A DNA stretch of 64,000 nucleotides from Clostridia bacterium (GCA_017527065.1 JAFXQO010000004.1:1-64000); one strand, 5' to 3'. Positions 34,111 through 44,721 are shown, counted from the first letter of the stretch. Numbers and translations: made by a program. Notes: generated from the letters alone by a model not told the origin.

Positions 34111-35094
34111 ATGACGGCGCAGCGAAACGACAGACCGGAGTGGTCTGTCCGCGCGGCCGGCGCGCGAACGGCGGCGCCCCACGGCGCGGAGGTCCGGCGC
34201 GCGCCGCAGGCAGGAAGACCCGCTTCGCCCGCCCGCAAGGCCGCGCCCACCTACAGAGACGCGCCTGCCCGCAATGCCTCGACGGCCCACAAAGCCGCGA
34301 CGGCCCGCAAGACCCCGCCCGCCCATAAGGCCACGGCGGCCCGCAAGGCTTCGCCCAAGCGCAGGAGCGCGTCGCGCCGGTATGGCATGGCCGCGCTGAG
34401 CCTGCTGGCGATCGCGGCGCTGATCGTCCTCGGGACGGTCTTCACGAAGAACCGCCAGTTTGTGCTGGGCGAAGTCCTGGTGGAGGGCAACCAGAGGTAC
34501 ACGGATTCGGAAATCGCCGCAATGGCCTCGCTCACGCCGGGGGAGAGCATATTCGATATCAGCCGGGAGGCGGTGGAGCGCAGCCTTTCGGCCTACAGCG
34601 ACGTGAAGCTCGTCGATTTCCGCGTGACCTATCCCCACACGGTGTGCCTCACGGTGAGCGAACTGCAGGCCCGGGCGGCGGTCAACTGCGCCGGCGTGAT
34701 CCTGCTGGTGGACACGGAGGGCCGGATCCTGGACAGGCTCAGCAGTGTGCCGGAGGGCAGCGTGGTGGTGAGCGGCATGGACGTGAGCGTGAGCGCGCGG
34801 GGACGCAGTATCGAAACGGCAAAGGACTGGCAGCTGGGCGCCATGAAGGACGTGCTCGACGGCATGGACGCGCAGGGCCTTATGAAGGCCGTCTCCGAGT
34901 TCAACGTGGCCGACCGCTATAACCTGTATCTCGTTTCAAATACGGGCGTGAAGATCGTTCTCGGGGACGTGGAAAATCTGACCGCGAAGCTGGTATGGGC
35001 GCGCACCGTGCTGGAAAAACTGACGGAGGAAGGCGTGCGCAGCGGCGTTTTGGACGTTTCGACGGGCAAGAACGCCGTCTATGCGGACAGATAG
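34111..35094 (+). CDS. ftsQ: Division protein FtsQ/DivIB with a long basic tail
   Basis: This bitopic division protein has 327 residues. Residues 1-90 form an unusually long cytoplasmic tail of alternating AHKAAT/ARKTPP/AHKATA/ARKASP-like units, very rich in Ala, Lys, Arg and Pro. One membrane helix follows (about 91-112, MAALSLLAIAALIVLGTVF), then the POTRA domain (VLVEGNQRYTDSEI) and the beta domain. The start has GGAGAGGAGGG upstream. Position before ftsA/ftsZ and the POTRA sequence support the call. The tail resembles histone H1-like basic repeats. Confidence 0.88.
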   Translation: MTAQRNDRPEWSVRAAGARTAAPHGAEVRRAPQAGRPASPARKAAPTYRDAPARNASTAHKAATARKTPPAHKATAARKASPKRRSASRRYGMAALSLLAIAALIVLGTVFTKNRQFVLGEVLVEGNQRYTDSEIAAMASLTPGESIFDISREAVERSLSAYSDVKLVDFRVTYPHTVCLTVSELQARAAVNCAGVILLVDTEGRILDRLSSVPEGSVVVSGMDVSVSARGRSIETAKDWQLGAMKDVLDGMDAQGLMKAVSEFNVADRYNLYLVSNTGVKIVLGDVENLTAKLVWARTVLEKLTEEGVRSGVLDVSTGKNAVYADR

Positions 35095-35148
35095 GTCCCC
35101 AAAATGCTGAAAATTAGCGAATTGAGCGGCAAAAGTTTACAAAAACTC

Positions 35149-35177
35149 TTTTCAACGCCGCCCAAAACATGTATAAT
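35149..35177 (+). promoter_or_regulatory. Internal promoter before ftsA/ftsZ
   Basis: TTTTCA (35149-35154), a 17-nt spacer and TATAAT (35172-35177) lie in the 146-nt gap between ftsQ and ftsA. This would allow separate expression of ftsA and ftsZ. Confidence 0.7.
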
Positions 35178-35240
35178 AACTATTAGTACAATGTAGATGG
35201 GGGACAGCTGCGTCCCCGATAAGGCAGGCGAACAGGAGCA

Positions 35241-36458
35241 ATGAAGACGGTTGCGTCGGCGATTGAATTCGGAACGTCCAAGATCATCACCCTGATCGCG
35301 GAGAGCGGCAGCTTTACGCGCTGCGAGATCGTGGGCTCGGGCACTGTGCCTTATGCAGGCTACTCCAACGGCGAGTGGAACGATCGGGCGGGCCTGCAGC
35401 CGGCCATCGAGGCGGCTGTCAACGCGGCGGAGGTCGAGGCGAAGCGCCGCATCCAGTCGATCTTCGTCGGCGTCCCCAGCGAATACATCCACGTGACCAC
35501 CGCCGTCGGCGAGGCGGACATCCTCTCACCGGACGGACGGGTGACGGAAGACGAGATCATGCGCGTGATGGACGACGCGGCGGATCAGCTGAAACTGGGC
35601 GAGGCGGGCGGCAACGTGCTGCACAGGAGCCCCGCGTGGTTCAGCGTGGACGGCGGGCGGCACACCATGTCTCCCATCGGCGCGAAGGGCAAGCGCCTGA
35701 GCGCGCTGGTGTCCTTCATCCAGGCCGATCCGTACTTCATCGAGGACGTGCGCGGCTGCCTGGCGGCGCTGGGCATCGAGGTCAGCGCGTTCCTGGCCCC
35801 GGCGCTGGGCATGGCGATACTGCTCATGTCCTTTGACGAGCGGGACAAGACGCCCATCCTGATCGACGTGGGCTACCTGAACACGGAGGTCTCGGTGGTG
35901 GAGGGCGACGCGCTCACCTTCCACGCGGTGCTGCCCATCGGCGGCGGCGACATCACCGCCGCGCTGGCCGAGTCGCTGCAGATCAGCATGGACGAGGCGG
36001 AGGCCATCAAGCGGGATTATATCTTCACGCCGGACGAGTTCGACGCCCAGAGCGACCCGCAAGTGCGCCTGGAAAACGGCTCGGTCATCACGTTCCCGCG
36101 CTCCTTCGTGTCGCAGACGATCGAGAGCGTCACCGAAGAGCTGGTCGACGACATCCTGCAGACCTTCCGCTACGCCGACGAATACATCGCGGCGCGCTCG
36201 CAGGTCTACATCACCGGCGGCGGCCTGGTGAACATGCGCGGCGCGAAGGAATATCTGGCGGAGAAGCTCAACCGCAGCGTGCGCATTCCGGTCGTGAAGG
36301 CGGCCAGGCTGAACAATCCGCGCTTCTCCAGCTCGCTGGGGCTGATGGACCTGGTGTTCGACGCGGTGGAGCAGCAGGCCTCGGACGCCGGGGAATCGGG
36401 CGGCGGCCCGCTGAAGGGCCTTAAGAATATATTCAGGAAACAATCCGCTGAAGAATGA
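35241..36458 (+). CDS. ftsA: FtsA-like actin-fold division protein (divergent)
   Basis: FtsA tethers FtsZ filaments to the membrane. The 405-residue protein has the actin-like fold layout: phosphate-1 region IEFGTSKI, an SHS2-like insertion (about 70-150), phosphate-2 region DVGYLNTEVSVV, HAVLPIGGGDITAAL, and ITGGGLVNM. A C-terminal amphipathic helix (GPLKGLKNIFRK) probably binds membrane. Both phosphate loops deviate from the canonical FtsA DIGTSK and DIGGGTTD, so nucleotide handling may be altered. The gene is immediately before ftsZ, which supports the identity. It could also be a paralogue of the PilM/SepA-like branch, but the context makes FtsA the best call. Confidence 0.85.
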   Translation: MKTVASAIEFGTSKIITLIAESGSFTRCEIVGSGTVPYAGYSNGEWNDRAGLQPAIEAAVNAAEVEAKRRIQSIFVGVPSEYIHVTTAVGEADILSPDGRVTEDEIMRVMDDAADQLKLGEAGGNVLHRSPAWFSVDGGRHTMSPIGAKGKRLSALVSFIQADPYFIEDVRGCLAALGIEVSAFLAPALGMAILLMSFDERDKTPILIDVGYLNTEVSVVEGDALTFHAVLPIGGGDITAALAESLQISMDEAEAIKRDYIFTPDEFDAQSDPQVRLENGSVITFPRSFVSQTIESVTEELVDDILQTFRYADEYIAARSQVYITGGGLVNMRGAKEYLAEKLNRSVRIPVVKAARLNNPRFSSSLGLMDLVFDAVEQQASDAGESGGGPLKGLKNIFRKQSAEE

Positions 36459-36492
36459 GCGATACTAACTAATATGACGAGGGGGATGCCTT

Positions 36493-37818
<1,326 letters not shown>

Positions 37819-37825
37819 ACCAAAA

Positions 37826-37870
37826 ACACATCGCGCCGGATATTCAAAGCGAATATCCGGCGCGGTTTTG
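37826..37870. terminator. Bidirectional terminator between ftsZ and the anti-sigma gene
   Basis: CGCGCCGGATATTC (37832-37845) pairs perfectly with GAATATCCGGCGCG (37851-37864). TTTTG follows on the plus side and an A-rich stretch precedes it, so it can serve both convergent genes. Confidence 0.92.
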
Positions 37871-37876
37871 TATCCG

Positions 37877-38728
37877 TCAGCCCATTCCCATCGGCGGCGT
37901 GTATCGCGCGCCCACTAAGGCGTCGAGGCCGATCCATTCCGGCACGGCGGCTTTCGCTTCGCGGATAGCCAGCAGCAGTTCGGCCCATTGCTTCGCTTCG
38001 TCGGACGTCATGTCGTAGTGTGTCGCCCCGTGCGCCGCGGCCAACTGACGCTCATAGGCGTCCAGGTCGTCGCAGGCCTTGTAATATGCCTCCATCTCCG
38101 CCGAAGCGGGGGTGATCGCGTCGCCCTTCTCCCAGCAAACCGCCTTGTCGCCGCCGTATTCGATGCGGTCGATGCCGTCGAGCGAGACCTTCGTGAGGAT
38201 ATTTGCGACCGGCTTTGTCTCTTCGGCCTTCAGCTTATGGCCGAAGCGGTAGGTCTCCATGATGAGTTGCATCACATAGCTGCCGTCCTGTTCGCGCTTT
38301 TCAGAGACGCCGTATCCGACGCAAGGCTTTTCGCCGGAGGTCGTCACCATGACGACGACCTGGCCGTTCTTGAGCTGCGTCAGGCTGACCTGGCAGTTTT
38401 CCGAGGGCAGCTCCATCCGAAGCTGGTTATACAGCATGGTTCCGGCAAACAGCGCGCCGAAAGCCAGGGTCAACGCGGTCAGCAGGATCGCGACCTTCCG
38501 GAAGAAGCGCCTGTGCTTCATCCGCGCCGCCGTCTGGTCAAAGGATTTCTTCTCCTGCGCCGCCCTTTGAGAATTGTCATCAAGCGCCGCCTTCATGCCC
38601 GCAAGATACGCCCGGCAGGCTTCGCACTCCTCCAGGTGTTCGTTCACATAATTCCGGCTGGCCTCGCTGGCCACCCCGTCGATGGTCAGGGGCATCAGGT
38701 CCCGGGCCATGTCGCAGTTATTCTTCAT
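37877..38728 (-). CDS. Zinc-finger anti-sigma factor
   Basis: This 283-residue protein has an N-terminal zinc-binding anti-sigma domain (zf-HC2, with HLEECEACRAYLAG giving HxxxCxxC), followed by one membrane helix (about 90-115). The long extracytoplasmic part is of unknown fold. The start at 38728 is chosen because AGGAGG lies 9 nt upstream; an upstream ATG at 38734 is too close to it. It overlaps the sigma gene by 11 nt and is its likely partner. The C-terminal part resembles no family I can name. Confidence 0.82.
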   Translation of the reverse strand: MKNNCDMARDLMPLTIDGVASEASRNYVNEHLEECEACRAYLAGMKAALDDNSQRAAQEKKSFDQTAARMKHRRFFRKVAILLTALTLAFGALFAGTMLYNQLRMELPSENCQVSLTQLKNGQVVVMVTTSGEKPCVGYGVSEKREQDGSYVMQLIMETYRFGHKLKAEETKPVANILTKVSLDGIDRIEYGGDKAVCWEKGDAITPASAEMEAYYKACDDLDAYERQLAAAHGATHYDMTSDEAKQWAELLLAIREAKAAVPEWIGLDALVGARYTPPMGMG

Positions 38729-39221
38729 TGTCATCCGCCTCCTTCAGCGCTTTTTGCAGCATTTGCCGCGCGCGATAGTAGGTCACCCGCGCCCAGCTCT
38801 CCGTTTTGCCGAACAGGCCGGCGATTTCCGCGTGGCTGAGATCGCAGAAGACGCGCAGGGTGAACACCTCGCGGTAGGGCTCCTCCAGGCTGTGCAGCAC
38901 CCGCTGGGCCGTCATGCGCCGGTCTCGCCGGATCAGCGATTCGACGAAATCCGGTTCCGGGATCCGCTGCGCTTCGCCCTCGAGGGGCAGAGGCTGGCGG
39001 CGCTTCACGTTCGTCCAGTACACGCGCTTCGCGATGCCGCACAGCCAGGTGGCGAGGCTGCTGTCGCCGCGGAACCGGCCATAGCTTCTCAGCGCCTGGT
39101 AGAAGGTCTCCTGCGCGATTTCTTCGGCCAGCGACGTCTGCCCGCACAGCCGAAGGGCGAAGCGGAACACCAGCTCGTAATGCGCCTTGTATACCGCGTC
39201 GAAATCCTCCGCCAAGCTCAT
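38718..39221 (-). CDS. ECF-type RNA polymerase sigma factor
   Basis: This is a sigma-70-family factor of about 167 residues. Region 2 contains YKAHYELVFRFALRLCG and ETFYQALRSYGRFRGDSSLATWL, and region 4 contains LEEPYREVFTLRVFCDLSHAEIAGLFGKTESWARVTYYRAR. The cognate anti-sigma overlaps its 3' end. ATG at 39221 has AGGAGG only 2 nt away. A TTG at 39215 in the same frame would give an 8-nt spacing and may be the true start. Its regulon is unknown, and no stress gene lies downstream. Confidence 0.9.
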   Translation of the reverse strand: MSLAEDFDAVYKAHYELVFRFALRLCGQTSLAEEIAQETFYQALRSYGRFRGDSSLATWLCGIAKRVYWTNVKRRQPLPLEGEAQRIPEPDFVESLIRRDRRMTAQRVLHSLEEPYREVFTLRVFCDLSHAEIAGLFGKTESWARVTYYRARQMLQKALKEADDNEE

Positions 39222-39302
39222 CGCCTCCTTTCGCCTATTGGTGGCGCGGGTGAGTGAATTGTTACAAAAAACCCGGTATGCCTAGCCATGCTGTCAAAAA
39301 TA

Positions 39303-39311
39303 TGCTATAAT
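39303..39311 (+). promoter_or_regulatory. Extended -10 promoter before the DUF3592-like gene
   Basis: TGCTATAAT gives a perfect extended -10. No good -35 is seen. The rest of the 39222-39397 gap shows nothing else. Confidence 0.5.
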
Positions 39312-39397
39312 CGGATCGAATGGAGGCCCGCGACGGGCAGGGCGACGGATCAACGGACGGATAACGTTCGTCAACCTGGGAAAGCAGGTGAAAGACG

Positions 39398-39907
39398 ATG
39401 GATGAAATGACCTATAAGATGCTGCTGTTCTTCGGCGTCATGTCCCTCGGAGGCTGGTTCCTTCTGTTCGCGGGTTTATTGCAGCGCCGGGATTCGCGCC
39501 GCCGGAGTGAGCAGGAGTATACTGAGACGACGGGCGTCATCGTCGATTACGTTCTTAAAAAGATGAGCACAGGAGGAGGCAGGAGATTCCAGTACTGGTG
39601 TCCCGTGATCGAATTCACGATCGGGTGGCAGAACTACCGTCTGCAATACGAAAACCACATGAACAGGGAAAAGTTTCCGATTGGGGAAACCGTCGGCATA
39701 CTCTACGACATCAACGATCCGACGCACTTTCATCTGGATTCAGACCCTGTGTTTACCGATCCCGGCGGAGGCGCTATCCGGTTTGCCCTCGTCTGGTTTC
39801 TCATCTGCGCCGTTACCACGATCTTTTTTGCGGTGTTCGTCGGCGGCGCGACCTTCGATTTCACGCGTATGTGGTACAGGCTGAAAAGGGCGTTCATGAG
39901 ATATTGA
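39398..39907 (+). CDS. DUF3592-like membrane protein
   Basis: This 169-residue protein has two hydrophobic helices (about 9-27 and 127-150) flanking a soluble domain. That domain carries TTGVIVDYVLK, a YWCPVIEFTIG segment and GETVGILYDINDP. The order resembles DUF3592: transmembrane helix, beta-rich domain with a late xVLYxPxxP segment, transmembrane helix. The function is unknown. The gene lies between the sigma pair and the GH78 gene and may be unrelated to either. Confidence 0.55.
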   Translation: MDEMTYKMLLFFGVMSLGGWFLLFAGLLQRRDSRRRSEQEYTETTGVIVDYVLKKMSTGGGRRFQYWCPVIEFTIGWQNYRLQYENHMNREKFPIGETVGILYDINDPTHFHLDSDPVFTDPGGGAIRFALVWFLICAVTTIFFAVFVGGATFDFTRMWYRLKRAFMRY

Positions 39908-39982
39908 CGCGCGTTTATTGACCGGGCGGCGTTCTGTCCCTGCGGCAGGGCCGCCGGCCCGCATGGTGAGGAGGCTTTGCGC

Positions 39983-42109
39983 ATGGAACACAAAGAACAG
40001 TGGATTTGGCTCCCCGCTTCCCGCTGGCCGGAAAACCAGACGACGATCATCTACGCCACGCAACCGGACGACCCAGCGGGGCATTACACGGTGGCGGAAT
40101 TTGAAAGGCAATACGCCTTCGACCGGGAGGTCGTATCGGCACGGCTGCGCTTCAGCGCCGACACCGCGGTTCAGCTGTACTGCAACGGCGCGTTCGTGGC
40201 GACCGGCCCGGCCAGCGTCGGCGGCGACTTCATCGGCAACGAGACCGTCCGCGACAACTTCTACGCCTTTGAAACGGAGATCCATCCGAAGGAGCGGGAG
40301 CTTCGCTTCTTCGCGCGGGTCCGCATGATGCCGGTGCAGATTTGCGAGTATTCCAAGGGCCGCGGCGGCTTCATGCTCTCCGCGATCCTCACCTTCGACG
40401 ACGGCTCGCAGCGCGTGGTCTGCACCGACGAAACCTGGCTCGCGCGCCGGGTGGGCGCCTACTGCGCGTCAGGACGATACGACAGCCGGATCGCGCCGGA
40501 GGACGCCGTGAACGCCCAGGTCATACCGGACATATGGCGCGTGACCACCGCGCCCATCCCCGTCCGGAGCGAACGGGCGCTCGCGCCGGAGGGTTCGGAC
40601 ATCGCCCTCGCGCCGGGGGAGAAGAAGACCGTCCTTCTGGAATTCGACATGATCTACGCCGGCTTCGTCTGGCTGCGCGCGGAGACGGGCGGGGAGCTCG
40701 AGGTTTCGGTCACATGCCGCGAACTGTCAGAAAAAGGCGTGTGTGAACGCGCGGTCTTCGCGGGGGACGGGGAATACCGCGGCTTCTGCGTGCGCAGCGC
40801 CGGAAACCTCCTGGTGGAGGCGGAGAACCGCTCGGCGGGGCCCGCCCGCCTGCGCGTCCGGTTCATCGACACGCATTATCCCGTGACAGAGGAAGCGGAA
40901 AACGCCGTCAGCGATCCGGCGCTCAACCAGGTGCTCAAAACCTGCAAGCACACGCTGATGATCTGCCGCCAGACGCATCACCTGGACGGCCCCGGCCACT
41001 GCGAGCCCCTCGCCTGCACGGGCGACTACTACATTGAGAGCCTGATGACGCTCTTCTCCTTCGGCGACATGCGCCTGGCGGAATTCGACGTCGTCCGCAC
41101 CGCCGTGCTGCTGGAGCGGGAGAACGGCCGCATGTTCCATACCACTTACAGCTGCATCTGGGTCAGGATGCTCCTCGACATGTACATGATCACGGGACAC
41201 CGGACACTGCTGGAGCGCTGCGCCCGGGCGCTCGACCTGCTTTTGAGGCGCTTTGAAACCTACATTGGGGACAACGGCCTGATCGAGACCCCGCCGGACT
41301 ACATGTTTGTGGACTGGATATACATCGACGGCCTGTCCATGCACCATCCGCCCAAGGCGCTGGGACAGACCTGCCTGAACATGTTCTATTTCGGCGCGCT
41401 GGACGCCGCGGAGAAAGTCTACGACGCGCTTTCCCGCCCGAGCGACACGCGCGCCTGCGCCGAAAAACGGGAGGCGCTGCGCGAGGCGGTCAACGGCCTG
41501 CTCTTCGACGCGGAGAAGAGGTGCTATTTCGAGGGCCTGAACACGCCCACCGACGAGGCGCTGCTCGGCAAATGGATGCCGCCGAACGTGTCGAAGCGCT
41601 ATTACCTCAAACAGTCCAACATCCTGGCGGCTTATTTCGGCGTGTGCGACGACGATACCGGGCGGGACATCCTTCGCCGGATTATGTCCGATGAGATCGG
41701 GGGCGACTGCCAGCCTTACTTCATGCACTTCCTGCTGGAGGCCGTTTACCGGCTGGGCCTTCGGGAGAATTACACGCTGTCCATCCTCGAGAGATGGAAA
41801 CAGCCCGTGCTGGAATGCCCCAAGGGCATCGCGGAGGGCTTCGTCAAGCCGGAGCCGACCTATCAGTTTGACCACAGCCACGCCTGGGCCGGAACACCGC
41901 TCTACGCCCTCCCGAAGGCGCTGCTCGGGCTGGAGATCGCCGAGCCGGGCATGCGCGCGCTGCGCCTGTCGCCTTCTACGCTGGGACTGGCGCAGGCGCA
42001 CGTCGAGCTGCTCACGCCGCTGGGCAGGCTCGTCTGCGACATGCGGGGGCAGGAAGAACCGGTTATCAGCTGCCCGGAGGGGATCAGGCTGAGCGTATCG
42101 CAGAGATAA
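39983..42109 (+). CDS. GH78-like alpha-L-rhamnosidase family protein
   Basis: This is a cytoplasmic glycoside hydrolase of about 708 residues with no signal peptide. The N-terminal beta domain (WIWLPASRWPENQTTI) and the (alpha/alpha)6 catalytic domain match the GH78/Bac_rhamnosid family. The catalytic-loop region LDGPGHCEPLACTGDYYIES aligns with the family's DxPxREExxxxGD acid motif. Start: ATG at 39983 with GTGAGGAGG upstream; an in-frame TTG at 39977 is less likely. The substrate would be a rhamnoside, but remote members act on other sugars, so the exact activity is open. Confidence 0.72.
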   Translation: MEHKEQWIWLPASRWPENQTTIIYATQPDDPAGHYTVAEFERQYAFDREVVSARLRFSADTAVQLYCNGAFVATGPASVGGDFIGNETVRDNFYAFETEIHPKERELRFFARVRMMPVQICEYSKGRGGFMLSAILTFDDGSQRVVCTDETWLARRVGAYCASGRYDSRIAPEDAVNAQVIPDIWRVTTAPIPVRSERALAPEGSDIALAPGEKKTVLLEFDMIYAGFVWLRAETGGELEVSVTCRELSEKGVCERAVFAGDGEYRGFCVRSAGNLLVEAENRSAGPARLRVRFIDTHYPVTEEAENAVSDPALNQVLKTCKHTLMICRQTHHLDGPGHCEPLACTGDYYIESLMTLFSFGDMRLAEFDVVRTAVLLERENGRMFHTTYSCIWVRMLLDMYMITGHRTLLERCARALDLLLRRFETYIGDNGLIETPPDYMFVDWIYIDGLSMHHPPKALGQTCLNMFYFGALDAAEKVYDALSRPSDTRACAEKREALREAVNGLLFDAEKRCYFEGLNTPTDEALLGKWMPPNVSKRYYLKQSNILAAYFGVCDDDTGRDILRRIMSDEIGGDCQPYFMHFLLEAVYRLGLRENYTLSILERWKQPVLECPKGIAEGFVKPEPTYQFDHSHAWAGTPLYALPKALLGLEIAEPGMRALRLSPSTLGLAQAHVELLTPLGRLVCDMRGQEEPVISCPEGIRLSVSQR

Positions 42110-42129
42110 TATCAGCGTGATGATCGAAT

Positions 42130-42180
42130 GGGGGACAGGCTCCGCGCTCAGCGCGCGGCAACGAGCCGATCCCCCTTTTT
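42130..42180 (+). terminator. Terminator after the GH78-like gene
   Basis: GGGGGA (42130-42135) with a following AGGCTC pairs with GAGCC...TCCCCC (42170-42175), then TTTTT. The right half lies inside the last codons of the convergent GH116 gene. Confidence 0.7.
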
Positions 42181-44721
42181 CAGCGCATGGGTTTCACTGA
42201 ACAGAACGGCGTCCGCCAGCCGCTCAAAGGACAGCGCGCCGCCGTTCAGCGTCACGCTGCTCACAGTGTCCGGCTCGGGCAGCGCCCACTCGTGAAGGCT
42301 CATTTCGCCGTAGAGCACGTCCAGTTCAGATCGGCCCCGCTCCCAGCGGAAGACGCCCCACGCGCCGTCCACCGACCAGAAATACTGCCCTTCGCGCAGC
42401 GGGATCATGCCCATGCGGCGCTTGCGCATGTCAAACCGGAAGCCCGAATAGCTGAGCAGCAGGGCATAGCTCGCCATGCTGCGCGCGTAGTTGCTGCCGC
42501 ATTCCATCTCGTTCCAGGGATTGCGCTTTTCGCCGTCGTAGCGATTGCGGACGCCCCGCACGACGGACAGGCCCTCGTCCTCGAAGCCGTGGCGGATCAT
42601 GTGGGTGGCGGCCTGATATTCGAAGCCGTGCATACATTCCTCGGCGTAGGGAACCGGCACGACCGGCTTTTCCTTCCCCTCGGGCCAGTCGCATATGACC
42701 AGGCCCGCGTCGTCGTTGAGGCCGTAGATGCGGCAGGGGTTGAAGTGATTGCGGAGCGAGGGCTTGAAGTTGTGGCGGTAGATGGCCTGCAGCGCCGAAT
42801 CCACGTGGGGCGGATCGAGAATTTCCCCCAGGCCCGCTATCTCGCACATCCACTGGCCCAGCACCTGGTCGACGCCGCAGCCCTCGGCGATCTGGTATTT
42901 GATCTGCCCGGCCTCGTCGCTCCAGTAGGCGCTCACGGTGTCGCCTCCGGTCAGCGTGCCGCCGCCCGCGTAGGGCTTTAAAATGTCCTTGTCGCGCACG
43001 TCGATTTTCTGGATGTAGTATTCGCCGTTGAACAGCTCGCGGTCGGTGTATTCCCGGCCCCAGGCCAGGAGCTCGCGGTAGAGCGCGGCGTCCCCGTCGC
43101 CCATGGCCTCGGCCATCTCGGCGGCGGCCTTGAGCGCGCCCAGGTAGAAGCCGTTGAGCCAGGCGTTCGGGCCGAACAGCTCCATGTCGAGGGTGTGATG
43201 CTGGCGGCCGGAGATGACGCCCGTGCGCTCTGGATCCCAGCGGTCGGCGTTGGCGGGAGACCAGGCGAATTCCAGCGAGCGCTTCACCTTCGGCCACCAT
43301 GTTCTCAGCCATTCGTCGTCGCCGCACAGCTTCCATTCGCGATAGGTCTTGATGACGCCGCCCATCTGCCCGTCCACGCAGGGCCTGAACCTCCAGCGTT
43401 CGCGTCCCAGCGGCAGCTGCAGGCGGAAGGGCATGCCGCCGTCGTCGCGCAGGTTATAGGTGTAGTCCAGCTCCCGCATGGAGCGCTCGAGGGAGGGGAA
43501 CAGGAACGGCAGCGCCATGGCGTAGTTCCACACATGGGTGCAGCTGCCCTCGCAGCTGCCCGCGTCGCACTGGCAGCCCTCGAAACCGTAGAACTCGCCG
43601 TTTGTCAGGCGGAACACCGTGGGCGATTTGAGCACGGCGATATTGGACCCCACCGCCTCCATCGCCTCCGGCGGCAGGGAGGAGGCGTAAAGCGCGTCGT
43701 GGAAGAGAACGGTCTCTTCGCTCAGGCGGTCCCACTCGGCCATGGCGTATTCGGCCGCGTCAGGGGCGCTTTTGAACAGCTTCGCATAGTAGTTTTTCCA
43801 GGTCTGGCCGTTCACGTCGTCCGGATTGCAGGGCGACCAGTAGTTGACGCAGTTGGGATAATACCAGCCGATCAGGAAGCGCTGCCGCCAGATTTCGCCG
43901 GGGGCCAGCGCGGCGCGCACGGCGATGGTGGCGACGTCCTCGACGTTTTTCAGCTCGTCATACGCGCGCTCCTTCAACGCGCCCGGCGCCGTGAAATCCT
44001 GCCAGAACACGCCGAGATTGTCGAACCAGCTGCCGCGATACCAGTACAGCTGCGCCTGCATGGCGCAGGCCGCCGGCACGCCGAAGACGAGGGAACCGAA
44101 GGCCGGGTGCGCGCTGTCGGTGAAATCGTCCGCGAGCTCGACGCCCTGGAAGCTGGGGCTTCTCACGAGGCGATGCACGTGGTTCTTTTCTGACGGGTTG
44201 TTCACGGACAGCTCCAGCGTGTAATCGAGGCGTTCATCCGTGCTGTTGACCACTTCCACAGTGAAAAACGCGGCGGGAATGCTCGAATCATCCGGATTGG
44301 AGGGGATGAACGGATTGAAGGCTTCGAGCGAGACCTGGCCCGGAAAGGTGTCGTCCAGGAAACGCACCTGGGCCAGGGGGAATTCGCCGGCGAATTCGCT
44401 GTCCCTGAAGTGAGGCGCGCCGCTGAGCAGGTGGCGGTCAGGGCCGTATCCGTAGCCGGCGTGGCCCTTCTTTACCACATAGCGCCCCATGTACGAGCCC
44501 AGCAGGTCGGCGTTCATGACGCGGGCGTCGACCGTCCTTCCGTCCCTTTCCGCCTTGATGCCGAAGTGCGTGAATCCGTTCAGACTGCCCTTGTTCGGCC
44601 GGTTGAAGATTTCCCAGTCCCGCAGGCGGCCGGTGGCGTCCAGGCCGATGCATCCCGATCCGATGCCGCCGATGGGGAAACAGATTTCCTCCCGCTTGCT
44701 GTCCCGATAGATTCTCTTCAT
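42148..44721 (-). CDS. GH116-family beta-glucosidase/glucosylceramidase-like protein
   Basis: This is an intracellular glycoside hydrolase of about 857 residues without a signal peptide. The N-terminal domain starts KRIYRDSKREEICFPIGGIG, typical of GH116/GBA2 relatives. The catalytic (alpha/alpha)6 domain carries HHTLDMELFGPNAWLNGFYL, which holds the nucleophile glutamate position, and EGCGVDQVLGQWM, which holds the acid/base aspartate position. Start at 44721 with AAGGAAAGGGG upstream; the open frame reaches back over the tRNA gene to 44862 but this is not coding. Bacterial GH116 enzymes act on beta-glucosides or beta-xylosides. Substrate unknown. Confidence 0.82.
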   Translation of the reverse strand: MKRIYRDSKREEICFPIGGIGSGCIGLDATGRLRDWEIFNRPNKGSLNGFTHFGIKAERDGRTVDARVMNADLLGSYMGRYVVKKGHAGYGYGPDRHLLSGAPHFRDSEFAGEFPLAQVRFLDDTFPGQVSLEAFNPFIPSNPDDSSIPAAFFTVEVVNSTDERLDYTLELSVNNPSEKNHVHRLVRSPSFQGVELADDFTDSAHPAFGSLVFGVPAACAMQAQLYWYRGSWFDNLGVFWQDFTAPGALKERAYDELKNVEDVATIAVRAALAPGEIWRQRFLIGWYYPNCVNYWSPCNPDDVNGQTWKNYYAKLFKSAPDAAEYAMAEWDRLSEETVLFHDALYASSLPPEAMEAVGSNIAVLKSPTVFRLTNGEFYGFEGCQCDAGSCEGSCTHVWNYAMALPFLFPSLERSMRELDYTYNLRDDGGMPFRLQLPLGRERWRFRPCVDGQMGGVIKTYREWKLCGDDEWLRTWWPKVKRSLEFAWSPANADRWDPERTGVISGRQHHTLDMELFGPNAWLNGFYLGALKAAAEMAEAMGDGDAALYRELLAWGREYTDRELFNGEYYIQKIDVRDKDILKPYAGGGTLTGGDTVSAYWSDEAGQIKYQIAEGCGVDQVLGQWMCEIAGLGEILDPPHVDSALQAIYRHNFKPSLRNHFNPCRIYGLNDDAGLVICDWPEGKEKPVVPVPYAEECMHGFEYQAATHMIRHGFEDEGLSVVRGVRNRYDGEKRNPWNEMECGSNYARSMASYALLLSYSGFRFDMRKRRMGMIPLREGQYFWSVDGAWGVFRWERGRSELDVLYGEMSLHEWALPEPDTVSSVTLNGGALSFERLADAVLFSETHALKKGDRLVAAR

